Below the pieces are notes generated by a model, which ran no database searches, was not told the origin of the DNA, and was given only the letters and a program-made list of their open reading frames with translations. DNA of 64,000 nucleotides from NCBI GenBank assembly GCA_012842395.1, contig DUSX01000009.1, forward strand, positions 62,001 through 126,000, given 5' to 3'. Shown piece after piece: positions 1 through 8,939 of the stretch (within the stretch, counting starts at the first letter, position 1; each line of letters opens with the position of its first letter). The translations under genes and the position numbers were made by a program. Origin of the DNA: Bacillota bacterium (GTDB lineage: Bacteria; Bacillota; SHA-98; UBA4971).

Positions 1-2
1 AA

Positions 3-1136
3 CTGGGGCGCTACCTCTGCGAGATCGGCGGCATGGACGAGATCACGCTGCAGCCTGCGGCGGGCGCCCACGGCGAGCTCACGGGGCTCATGATCATAAG
101 AGCCTATCACGAGAGCCGCGGGGACGGCGCGAAACGCACGAAGGTGATCGTCCCCGATTCCGCCCACGGCACGAACCCCGCAAGCGCGGCGTTTTGCGGG
201 TACAAGGTGGTGGAGGTGAAATCCGACGCGCGCGGTGGTGTCGACCTCGACTCGCTCAGGGCGGTGATGTCCGACGAGGTAGCCGCGCTCATGCTCACAA
301 ACCCCAACACGCTGGGGCTCTTCGACGAGAATATCGTGGAGATCGCCAATATAGTGCACGAGGCTGGGGGCCTTTTGTACTACGACGGCGCGAACATGAA
401 CGCCATCATGGGCATCGCTCGGCCTGGGGACATGGGGTTCGACGTGCTCCACTTCAACCTTCACAAGACGTTCTCCACGCCTCACGGCGGCGGCGGCCCG
501 GGATCGGGGCCCGTGGCCGTGAAGAAAGCGCTCGCTCCGTTCTTGCCGGTCCCAGTCGTGGACAAAAAGGACGGGCGATTCGTGTTGGACTATGACAGGC
601 CGCAATCCATCGGTAAGGTGAAGGCCTTCTACGGCAACTTCAATGTGATGGTCAAGGCGTACGCGTACATCAGGGCCCTCGGCGCGAGAGGCCTGCGCGA
701 GGCAAGCGAGAACGCGGTTCTCAACGCGAACTACCTGATGAGAAAGCTTGCGCCCTACTATCACCTGCCGTATGATCGACACTGCAAGCATGAGTTCGTC
801 CTCTCAGCGGCACATCAGCTCGCGTGCGGGGTCCACACCGCAGACATCGCGAAGATGCTCCTGGACTACGGGTTCCATGCCCCCACGGTGTACTTCCCCC
901 TCATTGTGAGGGAAGCCATCATGGTGGAGCCCACGGAGACAGAGTCCAAGGGCACGTTGGACGCGTTCGCAGCCGCGATGGTCGAGATCGCCCGCCTGGC
1001 GGAGACGAACCCGGAGGTTCTGCACTCTGCACCCCACAAGATGGTTGTGGGGAGGCTGGACGACGTCACCGCGGCACGCAGGCCCGTGCTGCGCTGGAGG
1101 CAAGGAGAGCAGGCGAGCGGAGATTGCGGGAATTGA
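3..1136 (+). CDS. gcvPB: Glycine dehydrogenase (decarboxylating) subunit 2, 5'-truncated by window edge
   Basis: This is the C-terminal subunit of the two-gene P-protein of the glycine cleavage system. It decarboxylates glycine on PLP and passes the aminomethyl group to the lipoyl arm of GcvH. The frame is open from base 3 ([19 protein letters not shown]...), so the start lies upstream of the window and about 377 codons are visible. The PLP lysine is in [18 protein letters not shown] (Lys codon 465-467), followed by the glycine-rich loop typical of the family. Its TGA overlaps the ATG of the next gene, so it is probably co-transcribed with the lipoyl-assembly genes downstream. gcvT, gcvH and gcvPA are presumably upstream, outside the window. 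Confidence 0.96.
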   Translation: MGRYLCEIGGMDEITLQPAAGAHGELTGLMIIRAYHESRGDGAKRTKVIVPDSAHGTNPASAAFCGYKVVEVKSDARGGVDLDSLRAVMSDEVAALMLTNPNTLGLFDENIVEIANIVHEAGGLLYYDGANMNAIMGIARPGDMGFDVLHFNLHKTFSTPHGGGGPGSGPVAVKKALAPFLPVPVVDKKDGRFVLDYDRPQSIGKVKAFYGNFNVMVKAYAYIRALGARGLREASENAVLNANYLMRKLAPYYHLPYDRHCKHEFVLSAAHQLACGVHTADIAKMLLDYGFHAPTVYFPLIVREAIMVEPTETESKGTLDAFAAAMVEIARLAETNPEVLHSAPHKMVVGRLDDVTAARRPVLRWRQGEQASGDCGN

Positions 1137-2209
1137 TGAGTGTCCGCGGGTCAGGTGTCGGGGAGACTGGAGATCGCTCTGCCACGGCCGCGTGCAGCCG
1201 TGACCTGTGTGCGCGTGTCCGTCCCGTTCCTGGCGCCGTTCCTGGCGAGGTCCGGGACGGACACGAGTGCCTCGGACATGGACGGGTCTGGGCGCCCCGC
1301 GCGGACGCGCGCCCGGCGTCGGAGGCGCCCGACGCCGATCTGCCACCGGCCCTGCAGGCGCTCCTGGACAAGGCCTGGGAGGCCCGGCGAGCGGCCTTCG
1401 GCGACGCCATCGAGTGGGTGAACCCTGTGCGCACAGCGGTTCTGAGCGTGACGGGGACCGCGTGTGCGCTCGGGTGCGCCCATTGCGGAGGCCACTACCT
1501 CAAACACATGATTCCGATCGATAGGTGGCCCGAAGTGGCCGCGGATGAGGGTGTGAAGAGCTGCCTCGTGAGCGGCGGGTGCGACCTGCGGGGCAGGGTG
1601 CCCGTGGCGGCGCACATGGACGCTTTGACGGAGCTCGCGGCGAGGTTCCGGCTGAACCTTCACCTCGGGCTCGCCGACGAGGCGGACGTGGCGCGACTTG
1701 CCGCGCTGCGTCCGGTGGTCTCGTTCGACCTCGTGGCGGACGACGCCACGGTCCGAGAGGTGTACGGGCTGGACAGGCCGGCTGCCGACTTCGTCTCGAC
1801 CTACAGCCTTTTGAGGCGTTATGTGCGTGTCGTGCCGCACGTGTGCATCGGGCTCCGGGGTGGGGAACCATCAGGCGAGCTTGAAGCGCTCCAGGCGCTC
1901 GCGCGACTCGGAGCTGACGCGATCATCTTCATCGTCTTCGTTCCAACCCCGGGCACGCGTTACGCGTCCCGGAAGCCGCCTGCCCTCGAAAAAGCGGTCG
2001 AAGTGATTGCCCGCGCCCGGCTGATGTTTCCCGAGACCCCGATATACCTCGGATGCATGCGCCCTCGCGGTGCTTACCGGGAGGCCCTGGACGCACTGGC
2101 AGTCCGGGCGGGTGTCAACAGGATAGTGGTACCGTCGCCCCGGGCGCGTGGGGAGGCCGAGTCGCTGGGCCTCTCCGCAAAGTGGCGAGAGGAGTGCTGC
2201 GCGTTGTGA
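1136..2209 (+). CDS. Radical SAM protein, probable half of a LipS1/LipS2-type lipoyl synthase
   Basis: A 357-residue radical SAM protein with the [4Fe-4S] motif CALGCAHC (Cys110, Cys114, Cys117; CX3CX2C). The ATG overlaps the gcvPB stop (TGATG), which supports coupled translation. The first 65 or so residues look poorly conserved, so a later start is possible. The next gene is a second radical SAM protein starting on GTGA overlap, followed by a LipM-type octanoyltransferase. Two-component lipoyl synthases (LipS1 and LipS2, both radical SAM) insert the two sulfurs into octanoyl-GcvH in archaea and some bacteria. The position between gcvP and lipM makes that the best reading. The sequence alone does not let me say which partner this is, and another radical SAM function is possible. 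Confidence 0.6.
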   Translation: MSVRGSGVGETGDRSATAACSRDLCARVRPVPGAVPGEVRDGHECLGHGRVWAPRADARPASEAPDADLPPALQALLDKAWEARRAAFGDAIEWVNPVRTAVLSVTGTACALGCAHCGGHYLKHMIPIDRWPEVAADEGVKSCLVSGGCDLRGRVPVAAHMDALTELAARFRLNLHLGLADEADVARLAALRPVVSFDLVADDATVREVYGLDRPAADFVSTYSLLRRYVRVVPHVCIGLRGGEPSGELEALQALARLGADAIIFIVFVPTPGTRYASRKPPALEKAVEVIARARLMFPETPIYLGCMRPRGAYREALDALAVRAGVNRIVVPSPRARGEAESLGLSAKWREECCAL

Positions 2210-3189
2210 GCGAAAAGATCAGGGTATCAACGGGAAGCGCGGCGGTCCTGGGCCTTTTGGACGCCCGCCTCGACGACGCGCCGACCACCATCTATCTCCT
2301 GACGGGCGGCCGGTGCGCCGCCACGTGCGCGTTCTGTCCGCAGGCGAGGACGAGCAGCTCGCCCGACGACCTGCTGTCCCGCGTCAGCTGGCCCGAGTTT
2401 GAGGTGGATCGGGTCCTCGAAGCGCTCGATGGACGCCGGCCCGCGGGCGCGAAACGCGTGTGCGTCCAGGTCACCCGCACGCCGGGCGGGCGTGCGGCCC
2501 TGCGCCGGCTCCTTCCGGCGTTGCACGCGCTCAGGCGGGGAGACGCTGCGCGCTTCGAGATATCCGTCTGCTACCATCCCGCCACGGCGGCCGAGGCGGG
2601 CGAGGTGCTCGCCCTAGGCGCCGACAGGATCGGGATCGCCCTGGACGCGGCGTGTCCGGAGGTTCACGCGAGGACCAAACCGGGCTCGTGGGCGAGCACG
2701 ATGTCGCTTCTCGAGGAGGCTGCCAGCCTTTTCCCGGGGCGCGTGAGCACGCACCTGATCGTGGGCCTCGGCGAGACGGAAGAGCACATGGTGCGGGTCA
2801 TGCGGCGTCTCGCCGCGGCGGGCATCACGATCGGCCTCTTCGCATTCACGCCGGTGAAGGGCACCGCCATGGAGCGAGTGCCGCAGCCGCCCATCGATGC
2901 TTACCGCCGGGTGCAGCTGGCACGGCACATCATCGTGAACGGGCTCGAGGGCGAACAGGGGTTCAAGTTCAGCAGCGGGCGCATCGTGGGCTTCGGGATG
3001 GAGCCGCTGAGAGTCCTCGAGATCGCCCGCAGCGGGGCGCCGTTCCGGACGTCTGGCTGTCCGGGCTGCAACAGGCCCTATTACAACGAGCGGCCTGGCG
3101 CGATCATGTACAACTACCCTAGGCCCCTCACCCCTGCCGAGGCGGAGAGGGCCGTCTTTGAGGCGCGCCTGTCGGCGGAGAGCGTCTAA
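2206..3189 (+). CDS. Radical SAM protein, probable second half of a LipS1/LipS2-type lipoyl synthase
   Basis: A 327-residue protein starting on a GTG that overlaps the previous stop (GTGA). The radical SAM motif is CAATCAFC (Cys37, Cys41, Cys44). A conserved C-terminal CPGCNRPYYNERPG segment could bind an auxiliary cluster, as lipoyl and biotin synthases need a second Fe-S cluster as sulfur donor. It resembles biotin-synthase-like radical SAM proteins in general layout (TIM-barrel core, no long N-terminal extension). It sits between its radical SAM partner and lipM, directly behind gcvPB. I infer that it acts with the preceding gene product to convert octanoyl-GcvH to lipoyl-GcvH. No canonical lipA is visible in the window. 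Confidence 0.6.
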   Translation: MSEKIRVSTGSAAVLGLLDARLDDAPTTIYLLTGGRCAATCAFCPQARTSSSPDDLLSRVSWPEFEVDRVLEALDGRRPAGAKRVCVQVTRTPGGRAALRRLLPALHALRRGDAARFEISVCYHPATAAEAGEVLALGADRIGIALDAACPEVHARTKPGSWASTMSLLEEAASLFPGRVSTHLIVGLGETEEHMVRVMRRLAAAGITIGLFAFTPVKGTAMERVPQPPIDAYRRVQLARHIIVNGLEGEQGFKFSSGRIVGFGMEPLRVLEIARSGAPFRTSGCPGCNRPYYNERPGAIMYNYPRPLTPAEAERAVFEARLSAESV

Positions 3190-3318
3190 GCATGGCGCAA
3201 CAAGTTTTCAAGCTTGCCGTCCTCCAGCGGCAACACTGACGACCCTGAACAGCAGTCGCGCGCTCATGAGCATCTCGCACTCGCGGTGACCAACTTAGTG
3301 GGGGATTCAGCTGTGGAC

Positions 3319-4194
3319 ATGAAATGGAGGCTTCTCCGAACGGGGCACAGGCCGGGCGCATGGAACATGGCGGTGGACGAGGCCATTATGGTGCAGGTGG
3401 CGGCGGGCGCTTCGCCTCCTACGTTCAGGCTCTTCGAGTGGGACCCGCCGAGCCTGTCGCTGGGCCGGGTGCAGTCTTTCCAGAGGGATGTGGATGCGGA
3501 GGCATGCAGGAGGCTCGGGGTTGACGTCGTGCGCCGGCCCACCGGCGGCAGGGCCGTCCTGCACGATGTGGAGGTCACGTACAGCCTGATCATGAGCCAG
3601 AATGATCCCGTGCTCCCGGCGGGGCTGGGAGAGTCGTTCAGCCTTGCGACCCAGGGCATCATAAAGGGGCTCAGGCTCCTGGGGGTCGAGGCGGAGATCC
3701 GCGGGCGCGACGAGGGCGATGGATCGGGTCACGTTGCTGGTGCGCCGGCCGAGGCCGTGGGCGCGGCTGGTCCGGTGCGCACCGGGGCGTGCTTCGACTC
3801 GCCGTCCTGGTATGAGGTGGTTTCAGGTGGGCGGAAGCTCGTGGGAAGCGCTCAAGCTCGGCTGATGGGCGTCTTCCTCCAGCACGGATCGATCCTCATC
3901 GAGCTCGATGCGGAGAAGCTTTGTTCCCTGCTCAGGTTCGACTCGGAGGACGAAAGGGCCGTGGCTGTGAGACACTTGCGGTCCCACGCCACCTCGATCT
4001 CGGAGATCCTCGGGCGCCGGGTGAGCTTCCGGGAGGTCGAGGACGCGGTGATCGCCGGAATGCGCTCCCACATATCTCCGATTGAGCTCGTCGAAGGAGA
4101 GCTCACTGCCGAGGAAACCGCCCTGGCAAATACCCTTATTTCCCGGAAATACGGCTCGCCTTCCTGGACCGTGCACCGTAAGGCGGAGGCTTGA
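3319..4194 (+). CDS. lipM: Octanoyltransferase LipM (octanoyl-ACP:GcvH N-octanoyltransferase)
   Basis: A 291-residue member of the BPL/LplA/LipB superfamily. LipM moves octanoate from octanoyl-ACP to a lysine of GcvH through a cysteine thioester. Visible features are the RRPTGGRAVLH motif, the catalytic cysteine in ACFDSPSWYE (Cys158), the lysine of GRKLVGSAQ (Lys173) and LQHGSILI. This Cys-containing layout matches Bacillus LipM rather than ATP-using lipoate ligase LplA. I chose ATG 3319, preceded by a G-rich ribosome site; GTG 3313 is an alternative. It follows the two radical SAM genes by 129 bases and completes a de novo lipoylation route for the glycine cleavage system. The stop codon lies inside a -35 element for the next gene. 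Confidence 0.85.
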   Translation: MKWRLLRTGHRPGAWNMAVDEAIMVQVAAGASPPTFRLFEWDPPSLSLGRVQSFQRDVDAEACRRLGVDVVRRPTGGRAVLHDVEVTYSLIMSQNDPVLPAGLGESFSLATQGIIKGLRLLGVEAEIRGRDEGDGSGHVAGAPAEAVGAAGPVRTGACFDSPSWYEVVSGGRKLVGSAQARLMGVFLQHGSILIELDAEKLCSLLRFDSEDERAVAVRHLRSHATSISEILGRRVSFREVEDAVIAGMRSHISPIELVEGELTAEETALANTLISRKYGSPSWTVHRKAEA

Positions 4195-4220
4195 CACAAG
4201 GGACTGAAATGGACTAGCAT
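4191..4220 (+). promoter_or_regulatory. Sigma-A-type promoter for glycerate kinase
   Basis: TTGACA (4191-4196) and TAGCAT (4215-4220) are separated by 18 bases. The -35 box contains the lipM stop codon. The predicted start point leaves a leader of about 135 bases before the ATG at 4363. Confidence 0.5.
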
Positions 4221-4362
4221 GTCGCGGAAAACGTGCCTTCGCGCGGGGCGGGCGCCGTGCGCGTGTGAGCGTGACGGAGCGCCCGCGCGCAGTGTGGCCC
4301 CGCCGAAGGGTGGCGCGAACTTTTGGCGACATACTTAGCGCAGCGGAGAGGAGGCTTGCGGA

Positions 4363-5724
4363 ATGGTGTCAGATGAGACCGACGCCCGGGGGAGCGCCGC
4401 GCGGGAGCCTCTGCGGCGCGACGCGCTTGCCATCATGAGAGCGGCGTTGGCGGCCGTGGATCCCTACGAGGCGGTGAAACGTCAGCTGTCGCTCGAAGGG
4501 GATATCCTCACGATAGGGGGACGGCGTTACGACCTTGCGAAGATCGCCCACGTGTATGTGGTGGGCGCTGGCAAGGCGAGCGCCCGCATGGCGCTTGCGG
4601 TGGAAGAGGTCCTGGGGGACCGGGTGACAGCGGGGCTCGTGAACGTAAAGTACGGTCACTCCGAGGCGTTGAGCAAGGTCCGCGTTCGGGAGGCGGGGCA
4701 CCCGGTTCCCGATGCCGCAGGGCTCGAGGGTGCGCGCGAAATGCTGGACCTCGCGAGCGCGGCCGGGGAGGACGATCTCATCATCTGCCTCATCTCGGGC
4801 GGCGGGTCGAGCCTCCTGCCGCTTCCGGCGCCCGGCATCGGGCTTTCGGACAAGCAGGCGACGACGCAGGCCCTTCTGAGGTGCGGCGCCACGATCCATG
4901 AGATGAACGCGGTCAGGAAACACATCTCCCTCGTAAAAGGCGGCGGCCTTGCCCGGGCGGCCGCGCCGGCCCATGTGGTCTCGCTCATCCTTTCGGACGT
5001 GATCGGGGACGACCTCGATGTAATCGCCTCGGGCCCCACGGTCCCGGATACGAGCACGTTCGCCCGGGCCTTCGAGGTGCTGGATCGTTACGGCGCGCTC
5101 GAGACCGTCCCGGCAGCGGTCAGGCATCGCCTTGAGGCGGGGGTGCGGGGCGAGGTTCCCGAGACGCCGAAGCCTGGAGATCCGCTCTTCGAGAAGGTGG
5201 CCAACATCATCGTCGCCAGTAATGCCCTGGCAGTTGACGCCGCGGCCCGGAGCGCCACTCGGCTGGGTTACAATCCCCTCGTGCTGTCGTCGCGCGTTCA
5301 AGGCGAGGCCAGAGAGGTGGGGCGCGTGCTCGCCGCCATCGCACGTGAGATCCGTGCGAGCGACCGCCCCGTGCCCAGGCCCGCATGCGTGTTGGCGGGA
5401 GGTGAGACCACGGTGACGCTCAAGGGTGCCGGGCTCGGAGGACGCAACCAAGAGCTCGCGCTGGCGGCCGCGCTCGACATCGAAGGTCTCGACGGCGTGC
5501 TCGTGATGGCTGTGGGCACCGACGGCACGGACGGCCCGACGGATGCGGCGGGCGCTATCGCCTTCGGCGACACGGTGGCGCGGGCGCGCGAGGCCGGGCT
5601 TGACCCCCGAGCGTATCTCCGGGACAACGATTCGTACCATTTCTTTGACGCGCTGGGCGACCTCGTTATCACAGGCCCCACGCGCACCAACGTCATGGAC
5701 ATCATCGCGGTCCTCGTAAGGTAG
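4363..5724 (+). CDS. Glycerate 2-kinase (MOFRL/GckA family)
   Basis: A 453-residue protein of the DUF4147-MOFRL family. These enzymes phosphorylate D-glycerate at C2 to give 2-phosphoglycerate and are sometimes annotated as hydroxypyruvate reductase TtuD. Supporting motifs are VVGAGKASARMA near residue 67, the CLISGGGSSLLPLPAPG loop, and the C-terminal MOFRL signature with GGRNQELALAAAL and VGTDGTDGPTDAAGA. The ATG at 4363 follows a strong gaggagg ribosome site. Length is normal for the family. It has its own promoter overlapping lipM. A link with glycine/serine metabolism (glycerate from serine or glyoxylate) fits the neighbouring glycine cleavage genes but is inference. Confidence 0.9.
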   Translation: MVSDETDARGSAAREPLRRDALAIMRAALAAVDPYEAVKRQLSLEGDILTIGGRRYDLAKIAHVYVVGAGKASARMALAVEEVLGDRVTAGLVNVKYGHSEALSKVRVREAGHPVPDAAGLEGAREMLDLASAAGEDDLIICLISGGGSSLLPLPAPGIGLSDKQATTQALLRCGATIHEMNAVRKHISLVKGGGLARAAAPAHVVSLILSDVIGDDLDVIASGPTVPDTSTFARAFEVLDRYGALETVPAAVRHRLEAGVRGEVPETPKPGDPLFEKVANIIVASNALAVDAAARSATRLGYNPLVLSSRVQGEAREVGRVLAAIAREIRASDRPVPRPACVLAGGETTVTLKGAGLGGRNQELALAAALDIEGLDGVLVMAVGTDGTDGPTDAAGAIAFGDTVARAREAGLDPRAYLRDNDSYHFFDALGDLVITGPTRTNVMDIIAVLVR

Positions 5725-5794
5725 TCGCGGGGTGCGCCCAGCAGAGCCCGGGCTCGGCGGCTCGATGGCGGCGGCAGGTGGCCGCCGTGGATCA

Positions 5795-6496
5795 CTATCC
5801 TGAAAGCATGATTATCCCGGCCAAGGCGAAGTACACCGCGAGCACCACGAGGAAGCATCCGCACACCAGAAGGACGGCCCTGTATACGGCGTCGTTGAGC
5901 AGTCTCCTTCCGGTCACCACTATCAACGAAACCAGGAAGTACCACGCGAAGTCGGAGGAGATGTGGCCAGCGTAGAAGGCCGCGGAGGCCGCGCGTCCTT
6001 GCTGAAGGGCAAGCCCGACCGAGGTCGCGCCGATGGTGGCCCACCAGAGTGTCCAGTAGGGGTTGGAGACGGTTGCCAGCGCGCCGGCCGCAAAGGAAGC
6101 GACGTCTCCGCGCGCGGCCGACAGCTTGCCCGAGGCCCGAAGATGCGGCCCCGCCTCAGGCGCTGGCGCTCGCTGCTGCCCCCTGACAGCCACGGGCATC
6201 GGGGCAGCGCTCCATGCCGTCTTGATGGTGCCGTACGCCATCCACGCGAGCATGACGCTCCCGGCAAGCCCTATGGCCCCAGCCACAGGCCGCCTCGAAA
6301 GGATCCCGCCGAGCCCGAAGGCGAAACCGACAACCACCATGAGCTCCAACACTCCGTGCGCGGTTACCGCGAGCATGCCCCCGCGGAGCCCCCGTCTCGA
6401 CGTCTCGCTGATGTTGACCACGAGGAGGCTTCCCGGCATCATCGCGCCGGAGAGGCCCACGACAAAAGCGCTGGCGAATATGGCTGCGATGTTCAT
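5795..6496 (-). CDS. LysE family translocator
   Basis: A 233-residue integral membrane protein with about six hydrophobic segments, starting MNIAAIFASAFVVGLSGAMMPGSLL. The early A-MMPGSLL motif and overall spacing fit the LysE/RhtB exporters of amino acids or related metabolites. A polar, charged loop near residues 95-130 separates the two halves. I chose the ATG at 6496 because the family normally begins just before the first helix; ATG codons at 6541 and 6568 are in frame but would add an unusual basic leader. The substrate cannot be predicted. It converges with the glycerate kinase gene and diverges from pstS. Confidence 0.75.
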   Translation of the reverse strand: MNIAAIFASAFVVGLSGAMMPGSLLVVNISETSRRGLRGGMLAVTAHGVLELMVVVGFAFGLGGILSRRPVAGAIGLAGSVMLAWMAYGTIKTAWSAAPMPVAVRGQQRAPAPEAGPHLRASGKLSAARGDVASFAAGALATVSNPYWTLWWATIGATSVGLALQQGRAASAAFYAGHISSDFAWYFLVSLIVVTGRRLLNDAVYRAVLLVCGCFLVVLAVYFALAGIIMLSG

Positions 6497-6726
6497 CGTC
6501 TCTTTCACCGTCCGCTCCGCAAGTTGTCGTTCTACATTCATCACGCGTGCCAAGATTCCTCCAAGCATGGCGCCGAGACTCCTCGTCTTTTCTCAAGAGG
6601 CGGCTGAGGTCGGCAGTGGTGGCCGCAGGTGGCCGTACGGCAGGGCGTGGGAGAGACCTTGTCGCGTCCGCGGCGCCCGTCCCCGCCCGCGCCCCACTCC
6701 GGCGGGCGCTGACCGTCCATCTCCCC

Positions 6727-6775
6727 TTAACCAGCGTGTCACAATCGTTAACATGGGCGTCACATGCGGGTAAAC
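6727..6775 (+). promoter_or_regulatory. PhoP-box array upstream of pstS
   Basis: Five hexamers resembling the PhoP half-site TT(A/C)ACA occur with 10-11 base phasing: TTAACC 6727, GTCACA 6738, TTAACA 6748, GTCACA 6759 and GTAAAC 6770. A -10-like AATAAT follows at 6785-6790, so the array sits where activating PhoP binds in Bacillus. This points to phosphate-starvation induction of pstS-pstC-pstA. The rest of the 6497-7000 interval shows no gene. Confidence 0.7.
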
Positions 6776-7000
6776 TCGGTATGCAATAATAGCCGTGGCT
6801 CGAGCGGCTCGAGCCGAACATGAGCCAGCGTCCAGCTCCACGCGCTCGCCGGAGGAAACGCGCGACCCGTCTCAACCGGGGCTACTGCCGAGCCGGGCCG
6901 TGGCGGTAGGTGGGGGTCGCCGCCCCGCTCCATCACCACGCGCCGACCCGGCAGACGGGAACGCTGGGATGCAAGTTCATCCGAAGGAGGTTTTTGGAGC

Positions 7001-7864
7001 ATGAAGTTGGACACAAAGAGCGAGAGCTTCATGAAAGCGGCGCCTGCTCTCATCCTCGCTCTCGTGCTGTGTGTAAGCCTCTCCGTAGGGCGGGTTGAAG
7101 CGAGGAGCCAGATAACCATCCAGGGCTCCACGACAGTCCTTCCCATCGCCCAGAGGGCGGCCGAGGTCTTCATGGCGAAGCATCCGGAGGTATCCATCTC
7201 CGTCAGGGGCGGTGGCTCTGGCAACGGCATAGCCGCGCTTGTCGATAAGGCCGTCCAGATCGCGACCGCCTCTCGCTTCATCAAGTTTGACGAGGTCAAG
7301 AAGGCGGTAGCAAACGGGGTGTACCCGGTCCCGCACCGGGTTGCCTTGGACGGCATCGCCGTGATCGTGAACCCTCAGAACCCCGTGGACAAGCTCACCG
7401 TCGGTCAACTGAAAAAGATATTCGCGGGCGAGATCACTAACTGGAAACAGGTCGGCGGGCGCGACCTGAAGATCGTGGTCGTGTCCCGCGACTCGAGCTC
7501 GGGAACGTTCGAGACATTCCAAGAGCTCGTGCTTCAAGGGGCGAGGGTCGCTGCCAGCGCCCTGTTGCAAGCCTCCAACGGCGCGGTGGCGGATGTGGTG
7601 ACCAGGACCCCAGGAGCGGTGGGTTACGTCGGCCTCGGATATTTATCCGGCAAAGTGAAGGCTCTCAGGATCGGCACGACTGACAAGGCTTACGTGGACC
7701 CGTCAGTGGCGACGGTGCAGGCAGGGCAGTACCCGCTCGCGAGAGCGCTTTACATGTTCACAGACGGCTGGCCCACCGGCGATGAGGCGAGGTTCATAGA
7801 CTTCGTGTTGAGCGCGGAGGGCCAAAGGATAGCGCAGGAGGAGGGCTTCGTCCCCCTCCGTTAA
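7001..7864 (+). CDS. pstS: Phosphate ABC transporter substrate-binding protein PstS
   Basis: A 287-residue exported phosphate-binding protein. An N-terminal signal segment (about residues 11-35, APALILALVLCVSLSVG then EARS) precedes the mature protein; no lipobox cysteine is evident, so membrane anchoring is uncertain. The phosphate-site motifs are ITIQGSTTVLPIAQ near the mature N-terminus and SRDSSSGTFETF in the middle. The ATG follows a gaaggagg ribosome site. It is the first gene of pstS-pstC-pstA and lies behind the PhoP-box array, so starvation control is likely. Confidence 0.93.
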   Translation: MKLDTKSESFMKAAPALILALVLCVSLSVGRVEARSQITIQGSTTVLPIAQRAAEVFMAKHPEVSISVRGGGSGNGIAALVDKAVQIATASRFIKFDEVKKAVANGVYPVPHRVALDGIAVIVNPQNPVDKLTVGQLKKIFAGEITNWKQVGGRDLKIVVVSRDSSSGTFETFQELVLQGARVAASALLQASNGAVADVVTRTPGAVGYVGLGYLSGKVKALRIGTTDKAYVDPSVATVQAGQYPLARALYMFTDGWPTGDEARFIDFVLSAEGQRIAQEEGFVPLR

Positions 7865-8042
7865 CCCGCCGCGTCAGCCGGCCGCATGTGGCTCGGCAGC
7901 TCTCTTGGGCCGTCGGTCATAGCACAAAGCGCGCGGACAGCGCGGAAGGCACGCGGGCCGCGGAAGGACGGAGGGACGGAAGGAAGGCCGCGACGACCTT
8001 CCACAGGCGCGTCACGGAGACCCTGGCGCGGAAGCGGGAGGG

Positions 8043-8939
8043 ATGGAATTGCGGAACCGAGTTCGAATACGCGAGACCCTCATATCGATCGTTCTCACCG
8101 TCGTTGCGTTCTCGTCGTTGGCGTTTCTCGTCGGCATCGTGCTCGTCCTCTTCAGGGAGGGTCTTCCCATATTCCGAGAGACCGGGCTTGGCGCGTTCAT
8201 ATTCGGGCGTGACTGGTACCCGACGTACGACCCTCCTTCCTTCGGGACGCTCCCGCTTATCGCTGCGTCGTTTCTGGTGACGGCAGGTGCCATGGTCATC
8301 GCCGTTCCGGTCGGCGTGGGCTCGGCGATCGCGATCTCGCAAGTCCTTCCGACACGTGCCCGAACGGTGGTCAAGCCGGTCGTGGAGCTTCTCGCGGGCG
8401 TGCCCTCGGTGGTATACGGGCTCTTTGGGATGCAGGTGATGGCACCGCTCGTGATGGACGCGTTCGGTCTTCCCACGGGCCTCACGGCGCTGACCGCCTC
8501 CATCGTTCTGGGGATCATGGCCCTCCCGACTGTGGTGAGCATCGCGGAGGACGCGATATCCGCCGTCCCCGGCACGTACAGCGAGGCCTCCTACGCGCTC
8601 GGCGCCACTAAGTGGGAGACCATGAGCCGGGTTATCGTCCCGGCTGCCTCCTCGGGCATCCTCACTGCCGTGCTGCTTGGGATGGGGAGGGCCATAGGCG
8701 AGACCATGACGGTCCTGATGGTCGCAGGCGGAGCCGCCGTGGTGCCGACCTCCTTCCTCCAACCGGTCCGGCCCATGACGGCCACGATCGCCGCTGAGAT
8801 GGGCGAGGCGCCCGTGGGGGGAAGCCATTATCACGCGCTCTTCGCCATCGCTCTCGTGCTCTTCGTTGTGACGCTCGCGTTCAACATGGTGGCCGAGGTG
8901 TACACCCTGAGGTTCCGGAGGAGGGTGGCTGGCGCATGA
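8043..8939 (+). CDS. pstC: Phosphate ABC transporter permease PstC
   Basis: A 298-residue permease with about six membrane helices and the BPD_transp_1 layout. It shows the LAGVPSVVYGLFGM motif typical of PstC/PstA and the EAA-type loop around YSEASYALGATKWETM, which contacts the ATPase. It pairs with PstA to form the phosphate channel. A 178-base gap from pstS contains no gene. The stop codon overlaps the pstA ATG (ATGA). Confidence 0.93.
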   Translation: MELRNRVRIRETLISIVLTVVAFSSLAFLVGIVLVLFREGLPIFRETGLGAFIFGRDWYPTYDPPSFGTLPLIAASFLVTAGAMVIAVPVGVGSAIAISQVLPTRARTVVKPVVELLAGVPSVVYGLFGMQVMAPLVMDAFGLPTGLTALTASIVLGIMALPTVVSIAEDAISAVPGTYSEASYALGATKWETMSRVIVPAASSGILTAVLLGMGRAIGETMTVLMVAGGAAVVPTSFLQPVRPMTATIAAEMGEAPVGGSHYHALFAIALVLFVVTLAFNMVAEVYTLRFRRRVAGA

